DNA from: Prochilodus magdalenae
Taxonomy: Eukaryota; Chordata; Actinopteri; Characiformes; Prochilodontidae
Direction: 5' to 3'
DNA: 64,000 nt
Assembly (NCBI GenBank): GCA_024036415.1
Contig: JAMWET010001633.1
Location: 494,001-558,000, forward strand
Of the stretch, positions 11,955 to 48,894 are shown one piece after another. The position numbers were made by a program, and so were the translations under genes. Within the stretch, counting starts at the first letter, position 1. Each line of letters begins with the position of its first letter. A model generated the notes under the pieces. It was not told the origin of the DNA, did not search any database, and worked only from the letters and a program-made list of their open reading frames with translations.

Positions 11955-12015
11955 GGAACACTAAGCACAGTTGCACTGGATAAGAGCGTCTGCTAAAAGC
12001 CTTAACTGTAAAGGT
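11955..12015 (+). repeat. SINE tail
   Basis: CTGGATAAGAGCGTCTGCTA is the conserved 3' tail of many fish SINEs, recruited from a partner LINE. The tRNA head is not recognisable here. Confidence 0.5.
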
Positions 12016-13470
12016 GTAACTGTGGAGTGAACTGAACTGTTCTGGGTAGAAACCTCCGTGTTGAGTTCAGTGTGAGGACAGTGTTGGTATGGTGATAGCT
12101 TTCCTTCTAACACAGTGTGAATTACATACCATACCTTCAGTAGATCACGAATGTTTTCAATGGCAGCATAAATGCAGTTTACTTTTGCACCAGTTGGGGG
12201 TATTAGTGCACCAGAATCTTGGCCATTGAAAAACACAATGATGTGTCATTCATCACATTCACTCAGATGACTCTTAGTTCATTGATGTTCGGTGCCTCCG
12301 TATTGTGTTCAATCGATGTTTATTTGTATTGAGCAACATTCAGAGACCATGTTTTATTTATTTCATTTCCAGTCCAAAAGGCCGTCGAGAGTGAGTTATT
12401 AACTCTCTACTGTCATGGGGAAAAATTAGAATAATATGCAGGAGCATGACCTCCTTCAGGAGACCCACTTTTAGGTTGTTAAGAAATCTGTGGGGATATT
12501 CTTCCACATGTGGAAAGTTCAGTCTTAAAAGAAGGTTTAGCATTTTCTGCTTCCTACCATCAAGGTCTGGAGTCTGGGGTGGTCATTTGATGATGACAGT
12601 ATTGGTGGTCTACCATGTCTTGTTGCAAAGCCATCCCCTTCAGAGAAGGGGATACAGTGGTGCTTAAAAAGTTTGTGAAGACGTTAGAATTTGACCTTCT
12701 TAATGACCTATACGTAGAGTTTAGAGTACAAAACCTATTTAAAAAATGAGACAAAAATATTAGACTATATATTAGTAATATTAGTATTACTAATATTAGT
12801 AATTTATTCATTGAGAAAAATATCCAATATCATGTATCTGTTTCCACACTTGCACTTAGAGTGATCTTTCTTGGTCAACCTCTCCTTGGGAGGACAATAA
12901 TGGTTTTCTCCATTTATACACAGTCTGTCTTACTTTAAAATGTATTGAGTCCAAACTCTTTAAAGAGTGATAAGCATCAAAAAACTTCAGAAATCTGTTT
13001 TGTTTATGACATGGACACACAGATACACAGATATTTACTAGAATAATACATTCTCTTTATCTGCATAAACAGCCAAATACAAGATTATAATTCCACACCC
13101 TTAACCTCCTTTTGAAATCAAAGTTCAATCAAGCCATTCCTGGAGAAGTTGCCTCGAGAGTCACTTCTAGAGGGAGATAATCAGAGGAAACAGGAAACCA
13201 ATCAATGGAAGAGAGACTGATACGGGGAGAAGTGCCTGGGAGAGGCCTCAGCTGGATAGTCCCATTTCATTTAAATAACATTTATTAACTTATCAATCTT
13301 CTCATCTTTGCCACAACACATTCAGAGACTGTTCACAATAATCCAGTGGAATGTTGTCTTAAAATACGAATCTGTTGGTGTGGTGCCTTGTGTTGTGGGT
13401 TTTGTGCTGTTGGATTTAGGTTGGAGCCATTGGTCCAGTAGGTCTGTGTTTCCCATAACAACACTGTTTA
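12016..13470. other. Intergenic, nothing recognised
   Basis: AT-rich. An AT palindrome made of TTAGTAATATTAG-like steps lies near 12763-12800. No exon or known element is supported. Confidence 0.4.
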
Positions 13471-13473
13471 TAT

Positions 13474-13490
13474 CCAGCAGGTGGCAATGC
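13474..13490 (+). promoter_or_regulatory. CTCF-like motif
   Basis: CCAGCAGGTGGCAATGC fits the core of the vertebrate CTCF consensus (CCAGCAGGNGGC). It sits between the convergent asb9 and mospd2 genes. A weaker relative, TAGATGGCAGTGG, lies 150 bp away near 13635. Motif match only. Confidence 0.35.
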
Positions 13491-13612
13491 TGGTGAAACA
13501 CAGTCAGCCAATATGTTTGTTGACTGAAAAGAGAAAAAAAGGTTAAAAGAAAGACCTGTTAAAACAGCATGTTAAAGTTATGATTTTTTGGGAGAAGCGT
13601 GGCTGTATTCAC

Positions 13613-13762
13613 CTGCAGTTCCGGAGGTGGGCGGTAGATGGCAGTGGCGCGTTCTGCACTTTCAGTTGTACACGGAGTATCACGCGAGCTAAGTGCCTCA
13701 GAATCTCCGTGCACGGAGTAGAGCGAGGTGCGGAGCGGGTCATTGTCACTGTTGATGTCCAT
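13613..13762 (-). CDS. Candidate orphan first coding exon, CpG-rich
   Basis: On the minus strand an ATG at 13762 (context AGAAATGG) opens exactly 50 codons, from MDINSDNDPLRTSLYSVHGD to IYRPPPELQ, ending at CTGCAG|GTGAAT, a near-consensus donor. The frame stays open for 30 more codons upstream. The region has many CpGs compared with its AT-rich surroundings. I do not recognise the protein and found no second exon at lower coordinates. It could be a real gene start, a relic, or chance. Confidence 0.25.
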
Positions 13763-13852
13763 TTCTGTGTATTTTTGCAGATCCTCTCTCGTCTCCTCAT
13801 TAAAGCAACAGTCTTGGCACAAAACTAAAGCCCTCGTTCTTTGAGCCGGCAA

Positions 13853-15110
13853 ACAGTCACAACCAGTGAATCTTCAAAAAGGCCATTGAGCCAGTGGGTT
13901 ACAGTTCATTATGTCCATCTTCTCTTCACTGAACATTTGAAAACTGACTTTCCACCCACTCGAGAGTCAGCTGCCAAACAGAGCACTCAAGTACCATCAG
14001 GATCTGTTGGTAACATTGAGCAAGTACCAAACATCATTAAACTGTGCAGTGCAAAGCCCCTTTAGAGTATTTGGGGGTCCAGCAGTCTCACAAGAACAGG
14101 ACTATTGACTACTGAGGTCCTGAGGTCTTTCAGCAGCCAGACTTTCAAATTAAACAGGACCCTCAGTCTTTCTGTTTGCTGCAGTGGTATTAATCACACC
14201 ACAGTCTGCGATATTTAAGAATTTCATTCATTATGTAATGTGTTCTTCTGAGGGTCCGGCCATTAAAGATCAGCATGGTCTCAGTGGTCAGCGTTTACAT
14301 AATTGATTGTCTTATTCGGTCAGTTCATGAATATGTTTCAGGAGACCCGCTATGGCTTGTGGATGGCTGCCCAGACTGTCTCAACCGATGCTGATTGATA
14401 TTGACAAATCACCCTGCGGTGCCTGAACTGCTGGAGCCCTGAAAGACTGAAGAGTCGTACAACGAAACCCAAGATAGCTGTTCATGGCTTCATCCCTGCA
14501 ACACCAAGGTTAAATAAAGCTCTTAAGTGGTTTACCTGACTCTTGATTTATTTTTTTATTTGAACTTTTTTATTTTATTTTATTTTATTCTGAGTAAGTT
14601 AAGAAGGTTAGTAAAAATCCATACACTTTCCGTGATGTCACCTGATGTCTGGAAGGTTTGAACTAGGATAGGAATGAGAATGACCCACTATGACCTACTT
14701 CTTGCAAAAAGAAGAATAATGGTAGAAAACAAGAAAACAAGCCATCCTGCAGCGTCAATACCAGCACGTGCAGCTCTTATTAACTCTATTGATCTGCTTG
14801 CTTCTTTTGAACGAGCTTCTAATCGGGCGTCTCCTGAAACCCATACAACTCCCGGCCTGCTGAGATGAACATGCTATCAGCTTGAGCTCCACTGCTTGAG
14901 AACAGTGAGACTGCAGCCAGCCTATAATAGATCAAGTGGGTCTGCATCTGCTTATAAACAGGGACATTTACACATAGCTGCTGCCGGTTCTTTACGATCC
15001 TTTATAGAATAGATGCAATTTCTTTATTTATCCATTTCTTGGTTCAGTGCCAGAAAAAAATCCATTTCAGAGAAATTTACACAGAAGGTTTACCCGCTAC
15101 ATACATGAAC
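13853..15110. other. Intergenic, nothing recognised
   Basis: No gene or classified repeat seen. A TTTTA-rich stretch lies near 14560-14595. Confidence 0.4.
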
Positions 15111-15119
15111 ATTCATTCA

Positions 15120-15347
15120 TCTTCTAAATCACCTACCCTATCCCCACTCTCACTGGGTGAAAGGCAGGAAACACCCTGGACAGGCTGTCATACTCACTCA
15201 CAACTTCACACCTAGGGGGCAATTTAGCATTTCCAGGTGCGTGTCTTTGGACTGTGGGAGGAAACCCACACAGACATGGGGAGAACCGGGAATCGAACCC
15301 AGGCCCTTTTTTCTGTGAGGTGACAGCGCTACCCACTGTGTCGCCCC
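15120..15347 (-). repeat. tRNA-derived SINE
   Basis: Read on the minus strand, the element starts with a tRNA-like head: AGTGGGTAGCGCTGTCACCT (A-box region) and GGGTTCGATTCCCGG (B box, 15286-15300). The usual body follows (GGAAACCCAC..., CCTGGACAGG) and the tail ends GATTTAGAAGATGAATGAAT. This is a full-length RNA polymerase III-type SINE. Confidence 0.8.
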
Positions 15348-15689
15348 ATATATGAACATGTTGTCATTATTTAATTGGTCCACTCCTTCATTTTTTGCAC
15401 TGTAAGACCACTGTAAGATATTCCTGAGCAAATCAGCTATAAAACAATGGACTTAGATAAGAAGGGAAAAGCTGAAGTTTAACAGCCATTAAAAAATGCC
15501 TTAAAAAAAAACAGAGAACATGGGACTCCTAACGACCACCTGGAAGACCTGATAGAACACCAAAACTGTCCCCATCAGATATAAAGTACTTGCAGAAGAA
15601 AAGTAAGCTGGCCTTCTGATTCAGATCCGAAAACGTTCAGGTATTTCTGTCCATCTACTGTAAGCACTATAGGTCTAAAAGGACGTGTG

Positions 15690-16461
15690 GTTGTCAAGAA
15701 GCCCTCACTGAGAAAAGAGTGCCCCACAACAAAACACGGCATTCTCTGTTATTACAGTGCAGGTTTGATAATTTAGCTAGCCAACCAGGGCACTCACGTT
15801 TTACCCTGTAAATCACACATGGTGTTGGGGAATTTAATCTACGGTGTGCATATGTGGTGAGCACCAACTTGGAAGACTTGCCTTCTATCTGGTGCATGCA
15901 CCATTTTCCCACTTACAATGATTTAAGAATAAACCTAGCTGCTGCTCCTCCCCAAAAAGGTGATTACTGGCTTTAACAACTCCACTGGGATACTCGTTCT
16001 CCAACATATCCGATTACATTGGCGTAGTGCCCATAGGACATGGGTTCCTCTGTCTACCCTTGAGTAGAGTTGAGTGGTTTGAAGTGACCTACCTAAGCGT
16101 CCAGGTGGCAGGTTTTCTTCCATGCTGTATCTTAGCCTTACTTCAAAGGATACAATTGTGCCATTATGTCTTAATATATTAGTATTAAAACCAATATATT
16201 CCTTAAATGATTTAAATGCTTCCCTCCAGCTTTTAAACTTCAAAACTTTTAAGGTTAAAACAGAATTAACCTCTGCTTTCTTAGTGAGCAGCTATCATCA
16301 TCCCCTTTTCCTTTAAGAGCTTTTCTGCAGTGCTCACAAGTGAACTGAGGAGCCCACAGTTTGTCTTGATCCCTGAGAAGCATGCCCAAGTAACGGATGC
16401 TTTCATGGAATACTCTTTGCTCTGGTTTCGATAAATTGGCCACACATGTAGCGGCATGCAT
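15690..16461 (-). pseudogene. Relic of an uncharacterised, probably transposon-borne gene
   Basis: Minus-strand frames at 16461-16255 and 16243-15935 are adjacent but in different frames. The first encodes LRDQDKLWAPQFTCEHC, a DQDK-W-A-P motif next to a CxxC pair that I recall from multi-copy uncharacterised animal proteins. The second encodes SWREAFKSFKEYIGF and further downstream sequence. The frameshift and missing ends indicate decay. Function unknown; family assignment is from memory. Confidence 0.4.
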
Positions 16462-16604
16462 CTGCTGGATGCAGTGATCTTCTGATGCCCTCTAAATTAG
16501 ATGTAGCTCTGTATCCACTATCCACTCACTCAGCTGGAACATCTACTGAGATGGCTGTTTTAACATACCTGTATTTAAACTGCTATGTCCACTAATGTGT
16601 GGTG

Positions 16605-16790
16605 CAACAGATAACACCCCCTGTCACTGAGCTACCACACCATGTGGGAGACTGTGGTTCGATTCCTGGTCTGGGTGACTATGCTGTGCTACACCAATAA
16701 GAGTCCTTGGGCAAGACTCCTAACACTACACTGGCCTACCTGTAATATGAATAACCTGGATAAGAGCATTAGCTACATGCCGTGAATGTA
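16605..16790 (+). repeat. tRNA-derived SINE
   Basis: B-box-like GGTTCGATTCC at 16656-16666, preceded by a tRNA-like head (CACTGAGCTACCACACCATG), then the shared body ACCAATAAGAGTCCTTGGGC and a tail GGATAAGAGCATTAGCTACA. Same family as 4920-5085. Confidence 0.7.
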
Positions 16791-18525
16791 AGGTACAGTT
16801 CCAGAAAGTTCTAAAGAATACTCTAAAATTCCAGACAGTTTCTCTAAACTTCTCCAGAGTCAAACACTTCCAGAAGCGATCTTTCCAAAACGTAATTGTC
16901 CTGACCACAACAGCAAAGTTTATGGGAACTAGTAGCCGTGTTCTGTACTTTTTAGGCCTAAGGAATTAAGAAAACACACCCAGTACCCAGGAACAAGAAC
17001 AAATACAACTTGCAACAAAGTGTTATTTGAACTCAAATCTCGTTAAGCTGTGCCGAAGTTTCATGACTCACGGTAGTTCATTAAAAGCGGCCTCTACTGC
17101 AGCTTTGATGAATGAAGGTCCACTGTGTCTGTACGAGGCTCGTAAACATCATTTATTCTTTTTCTGTTATTTTGGATTGTTAGAGCCTCTGCAACCCCGG
17201 AACAGCTGAATTCCCTGCAGGGATCAATAAAGTTTATTGCGTTCTGAGAGGGCAGTGTTCATGCTACAGTTTTACAATTAGCAGCTGATTTACTGCTTTT
17301 CATCGTGTGCTGGAATCAGACTCAGGCCCGAGCGACTGAACCCATGCAGAGCTTCACCGTGACGGCAGAAAAGGCTCAGAAGTGACCTTACTTGCACTTA
17401 ATGCTGGAGCTTTTATCTCTACAGGCAAAAGGGTTCACTGTGGTCCACTTATAGAGCACTTACAGCCCAGACAGCAGCGCCGGCAGCTTCTGATGGAACC
17501 CAATAACACATACGTTGTGCACTCCAACAAGCAATTTCCTCTAAAACATCCAGTTCATGATACAAAACGCTGCACACTGCTGAAATTGCACGCTTGAAAG
17601 TGGCAGAGCTGGTTGGTGATGATGAATATCTGACCCTGCCTTGCTGAACGAGTAAGGGACTCGCGATTTTTGAAGAATTCTGCATAATTTAGTGTTCGAG
17701 TCATGCAGAGTGGCGTGATGTGAAATGGTTGATTCAGGTTTCTATATACGGTGGTGGTTTTAGGAACCAGGGGTCACAACAGCCACAACACTAACAGAAC
17801 CATTTTATTTACTACCTAAAACCACCAGTGAACCTGCATCTAATGTTACTGGTAAGAAGTCGTTTTCTTCGAATTCGGTTTCACAGTGCTCTGCATGTAC
17901 CTCATGGTCATAAATGAGTTTAAAAATAATTTAAGTAAAAGCCTTCAGGTATCTCAGACAGGGCGTGTAATCATAATTATTTCCTAGTGCTGAAGGATGA
18001 ATACATTTTACATTCAAATCTCAAACTGCAATTTCAATCATAGGACATTTCATCAAAACCGTACCTGCTCATACAGGGAAGCTTGTAAACTGCCTGTGAA
18101 TGAGCTGGACCAATCAGAGGCAGCCAAACAACGATATGCTGTGACATCACTACCACAGCTAACCGAGAAAAGGGATGCACTTTTCTTACTGACCAAATAA
18201 CGAGCCTGGACTTCAGCTCCCAGTAAATAATTGCAGTTTATATCGCAGTTGAAACACACTGATCAGAAAAATCGCAATTCGATATTCAAATCGTTCCGCC
18301 TTAGTATTTAGAGTACTCGTTCATTATGACAGCTGTTAGAGGTGGCTGTCTGGATCCCATCATCACCAATGTAAGAAGTTCTGATTCTGTGAGAACGGAC
18401 ACTCAGATTTTTTATTTATTTATATCTAAGTTGTGGCCACTTCAGAAGCACCTACCTTTATTTGAAACGCCTGCGTTGTGCTTCTCTTACAGGCCACTTC
18501 TTAAGAAACACCTACTTTGTACTCC
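16791..18525. other. Intergenic, no gene seen
   Basis: Several open frames (17027-18259) lack family or splice support. No classified repeat. Confidence 0.4.
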
Positions 18526-18529
18526 CACT

Positions 18530-18658
18530 CCCTGGCGCGTCTGTGACCAAGACAGCAAGTCTTTGTGATGTATCAAGAGCCACGGTATCCAGGGTAATGT
18601 CAGCATACCACCAAGAAGGACAAACCTCCACCAGCATCACGTAGTGACCTGGCCACTA
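18530..18658 (+). mobile_element. Tc1-like fragment (GGTTGGACAATG family), plus orientation
   Basis: Encodes the transposase helix-turn-helix piece ASVTKTASLCDVSRATVSRV and ends at CTATCCTGCAAGAA. It is inverted relative to the adjacent copy at 18695-19174, so about 130 bp can pair as a hairpin. Confidence 0.75.
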
Positions 18659-18694
18659 TCCTGCAAGAATACATACATACACATACATATATAT

Positions 18695-19174
18695 TAGTAT
18701 GGTGTAGGGCCTCCTTTTGCGGCCAATACAGCAGCAGTTCGTCTTGGGAATGACATATACTGCGTCCTGCACAGTGGTCAGAGGGATTTTAAGCCATTCT
18801 TCTTGCAGGATAGTGGCCAGGTCACTACGTGATGCTGGTGGAGGTTCGTCCTTCTTGGTGGTATGCTGACATTACCCTGGATACCGTGGCTCTTGATACA
18901 TCACAAAGACTTGCTGTCTTGGTCACAGATGCGCCAGCAAGACGTGCACAAACAGTTTGTCCTCTTTTGAACTCTGGTATGTCACCCATAATGTTGTGTG
19001 CATTGCAGTATTTTGAGCAGAACTGTGCTCTTACCTGCTAACTGAACCTTCACACTCTGCTCTTACTGGTGCAATGTGCAGTTAATGAAGATTGGCCACC
19101 AGGCTGGTCCAATTTAGCCATGAGACCTCCCACACTCAAATGACAGGTGTTTCAGTTTCATTGTCCAACCCCTG
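18695..19174 (-). mobile_element. Tc1-like non-autonomous element (GGTTGGACAATG family), copy A
   Basis: Minus-strand element with one intact terminus: the window reads CATTGTCCAACCCCTG at the right edge. It contains the N-terminal transposase region only. About 60 bp of the other terminus are missing. Flanked by CATACATA and TA/TG simple repeats. Homologous to 32923-33420 and 53547-54114. Confidence 0.8.
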
Positions 19175-19321
19175 TATGTATGTGTATATATATATATTAT
19201 ACAATAATAAATTATTATTAATATATAATATTTATATATAATAAAAAAAAAATTCTAGAATAACAATTTTGAAATAACACATTCAAGCAGTGTAGTGATT
19301 TATATATAACAAAAAGACCAT

Positions 19322-19327
19322 TTTATT
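19322..19327 (-). terminator. mospd2: Candidate mospd2 polyadenylation signal
   Basis: TTTATT on the plus strand reads AATAAA on the minus strand, about 365 bases after the mospd2 stop. The interval 19330-19688 would be the 3' UTR; its GC-rich part at 19490-19620 is unlike the flanking intergenic DNA. Confidence 0.45.
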
Positions 19328-19688
19328 ATTTTTTTATAAACCTGCGCCTTCAATTTGTACAGTTGATCATAAAGTCTATTGCTAAACAATTACTATACAA
19401 GCTACATTACAACTGTTATAAATTACTTCATTATTTCATGATGATAATAAAAATACATTATTATGCCTTCAATCACACGGGAAGCTCTCTGCTCTCTTTG
19501 GTTAGCTCCGAGCGCAGAGCCAGAGGAAGGTGTTCACCCAGCATGCCCGGGGACATGTGCCGCTGCACGCACGGGAACGACCGCTGCGATGATCTCCATG
19601 GTAACGCAGGCATCCTCAGTAGCTGACTGGCCAGTGTTTTAGGGTGAGCACCTATTAGCTGAGTTTAAGGTTCTGAGGTCTGTTGGGG

Positions 19689-46075
<26,387 letters not shown>

Positions 46076-46137
46076 GTTCGCTTTGCACTGACTGAGCAGA
46101 GTTTCCTCAACAGAGAGGCAACTGCGGCCTAGTGGGC

Positions 46138-46149
46138 GCCATCTTGGCT
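46138..46149 (+). promoter_or_regulatory. YY1-like box 1
   Basis: GCCATCTTGGCT; the reverse complement AGCCAAGATGGC contains the YY1 core AAGATGGC. It lies about 63 bp upstream of the mospd2 ATG, a usual position for YY1 sites in TATA-less 5' UTRs. Confidence 0.5.
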
Positions 46150-46317
46150 CCAAAAGTTTTCGTTGATGTACACAGTTTGAAAACGCAATATACATTATGA
46201 GATATAATAAGGTTGCTCACACCGTTAGCTTTACTGATATTTTTTAAATTTAAGTATATAAAGTTAAATTGAAATCAGAATATGACTGGTTGCCGGTTAA
46301 ACTAACGTCGACTGGAC

Positions 46318-46329
46318 GCCATCTTGGCT
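46318..46329 (+). promoter_or_regulatory. YY1-like box 2
   Basis: Identical GCCATCTTGGCT, followed by CCGGTTTCCTGAAACTAGCT. Confidence 0.5.
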
Positions 46330-46976
46330 CCGGTTTCCTGAAACTAGCTCAAGAATACGGAAAGTGCGGTGCGGTATACCACATGTTGGCTCTAACAGCA
46401 GTCCGTTCATATTGTGACAGTATAGTACCGACAATATTAGCTATTTTTGTTGATGATTGTGAGTGCCTCTGGTGCTACTTGGTTGTTGTTTCTTCGGTGC
46501 TGATATAAAAGGGAAATAAAATCGGAAAACGACATAGCAGTTAAGGTCCCAATGCCGTAGTGGATTAGACTTTTAGACATAACAGGTCTCCATATTTAAA
46601 TAGCGGAGATGTAAAATAGGTCGCTCAGAGTGGCTTGGTGTACAGTTATGAGCCTGACCGTGTTTCGTTACACTGTACAACCCTGTATTGGTATAATGAC
46701 AATAAAGTTGAATTGAATTGAATGAGCTTTTACATGCAGCGTTCCTAATGGTAAAACTGCTATGGGATGCTTGAGGCCTTGAGACCTGTTTCCATCACCG
46801 TGGCCACTGTGAACAATAAACTCGGTAAGTTTCTTTAGAATCTCAAACTTCTCTTAATTAATCTTTACTGTTCAGTTTGCAGATTTTTTTAAATTCTCCA
46901 TTTAGTTCAATATACCAGATTTTCGTCCAAAATTAAAAAATAAAATCTTTCTACGTGCATAAAAAAGTAAACCTGA

Positions 46977-47013
<37 letters not shown>

Positions 47014-47161
47014 TCATTGTCAGACTTGGAACTTTTTTTTTTTAAAGAAAGAAATTACCTGTCTCTTGTTGCTTTCGACACCGCAGCCCTCCGCTGGGCA
47101 CCATTGTGGATCTGATTTCCTGAAAGTAGCTGGGTAGAGTGGAAACAGCAACTTAGTGAGC

Positions 47162-47173
47162 GCCATCTTGGCT
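47162..47173 (+). promoter_or_regulatory. YY1-like box 3
   Basis: Identical GCCATCTTGGCT, preceded at 47115 by the related phrase TTTCCTGAAAGTAGCT. Confidence 0.5.
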
Positions 47174-47471
47174 CTGTAGACGCCAACCTAGTTCTTATTT
47201 TCTACCTTTTAAGTCGGGGAACGAAAGTATCGATTTAATGCGCATTTTTGGAATTAGGTCCCCCTCGTTTTGTGTTGCAGTCTACCAGTTTATTAGCAGT
47301 TTATTATGGAAACATCTACTCTTACGAGAGGAAGGCGTCAATGAAGTATACAGAACCCGCCATTTCGGCTCACAGCGGTGCTGTAGCTTTAAGGAACGCC
47401 GTGACGTGGCGCGTCTCATGTGATTCGTACAGTGGCGGGCTTAGCGCGCTTCGTTTGGTCAGTGAAAACAA

Positions 47472-47504
47472 ATGGAGCCGGAGCACTCATACACGTGTGT
47501 TCAG
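47472..47504 (+). other. Putative fancb 5' UTR exon end with spliced upstream ORF
   Basis: ATG at 47472 opens 11 codons, MEPEHSYTCVQ, up to donor CAG|GTATTG at 47505. Splicing to the acceptor TTTTTTCAG at 47949 adds CAT CTT TAA, giving a 13-residue upstream ORF that ends 51 bases before the fancb ATG. The start of the noncoding exon is unknown. Confidence 0.4.
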
Positions 47505-48009
47505 GTATTGTTAAAATATGAAGCTAATGTATAGAATATCCCGATATGAGACATAATTTACAAAAATGTGTCATATTTCAACGTTCAGCCGTTTTATAGT
47601 TTGTGTTCTGTGTTTTGGTATGACAGCACAAGGTTCGCTGTACAGAAAGTCAACACCAGTTACATAATGTAGGAGTATTATTGATATTTATGCTATTATT
47701 ACTATTATTATTATTGTTGATAAAAATGAATAAAAGTAAATATATTAATATATATGCACGTCCAGAACCACATATTACCATAATATGTCAAAACAAATAC
47801 ACCCCATAAGAAGTTTAGTATGGTTAGTATATTAGTATTGAATTTGGACACAACTATAGTCTGTTATAAGGTGTAGTGTATACTCTATTGGTCTGCTTAA
47901 CTTGTTGATTAATATTAATGCTATTAATGCTTTTCCCACCTTTTTTCAGCATCTTTAATCAAACAGCATTCGTTTCAACTAGAAGTGACTCTTGATGCTT
48001 TAAGAAACA

Positions 48010-48894
48010 ATGGCATCTGAACAACATATCAGAGTCATCTCACTCTGTGGGAGCCTCTACGTCTTCCAATGCAGGCGTACGAGTCCAAAAGGCTCCGAGA
48101 TCGCATTCTGGAGGATGGCCTTCGGCCAAGACTCTGGTGGCTTCTTTAACAAGGATGGCCGAGTCAGCTCCATATACAAGAATGCATCCAGAGAAGTCAA
48201 CATGGTTAATTGCACCTCAGCTGTGGACATCAGGACGAGGCAGAAGGTGCCTTGCATTTTATTGCGGCTTCGCAAAAAGGCGACCCAGGGCTTCAAGTAC
48301 ATGCTTTACTCTTTGGAGGGTTTAACCAGCGCCAAGCTCCACGTAGAGCTTGTGCTCCCTTACGAGATAGATGACGATGTCTCAGTATTCCGTGGACCCA
48401 CTTTGGTGTGGAGTCGCAAGGACAGGGTCTTCTACACATCCTCAGAAGCTGGAGGGGTGAGAGAGGTCCCCATTCGTTTGAGTGTGAACTTTATTGGAGA
48501 GCTGCCTCTTTGTCAGAGAAGGATAGGCATCCTAGGATCAGAAGTACTATCAGGGGAGGCCAACAGGAGAAACAAAATGCTTCTGTACTTTCTTGAGGAC
48601 GGCAGAACCTTCAGTGGGACGTGCCTTTTGCCTGAGGCCTACAGCTCCGTTGTCCGTTGCATGATGGTGCTCTCAGCTGAAGAGGGAGAGGGGTTGTTGA
48701 GGTCTACTGTCCTGGCTGCCACTTGCAGAAAACAACTGGTGCGCTTTGAAAATGGATTACCTGAAGATGTGTGTGTTCTCCCCTACGAGGATCCTTTTAG
48801 TCTTCGGATTGTTCATGTTGGAGATGGCGGTTGCTTCATTGTTGTCGTTTTCGACCATGGCAATGTGTGTGCAGTGTGGAAAGACAGTTTTAAG
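48010..48894 (+). CDS. fancb: fancb coding exon 1, 885 nt
   Basis: Starts MASEQHIRVISLCGSLYVFQ and ends DSFK at donor GTAGGG in phase 0. A single large first coding exon is also found in mammalian FANCB. Contains YMLYSLEGLTSAKLHVELVL and EDPFSLRIVHVGDGGCFIVV. Confidence 0.95.

Larger units (their letters stand above)
46076..48009. promoter_or_regulatory. Head-to-head mospd2/fancb promoter region
   Basis: The ATG-to-ATG distance is 1,934 bp. The region holds three copies of GCCATCTTGGCT at 46138, 46318 and 47162, plus TTTCCTGAAA(C/G)TAGCT beside two of them (ETS-like). A GTGACGTGG (CRE/E-box-like) element lies near 47400 in a CpG-richer stretch at 47340-47500. The layout suits a TATA-less divergent promoter. 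An (ATT)n run at 46980-47013 interrupts it. Confidence 0.55.
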
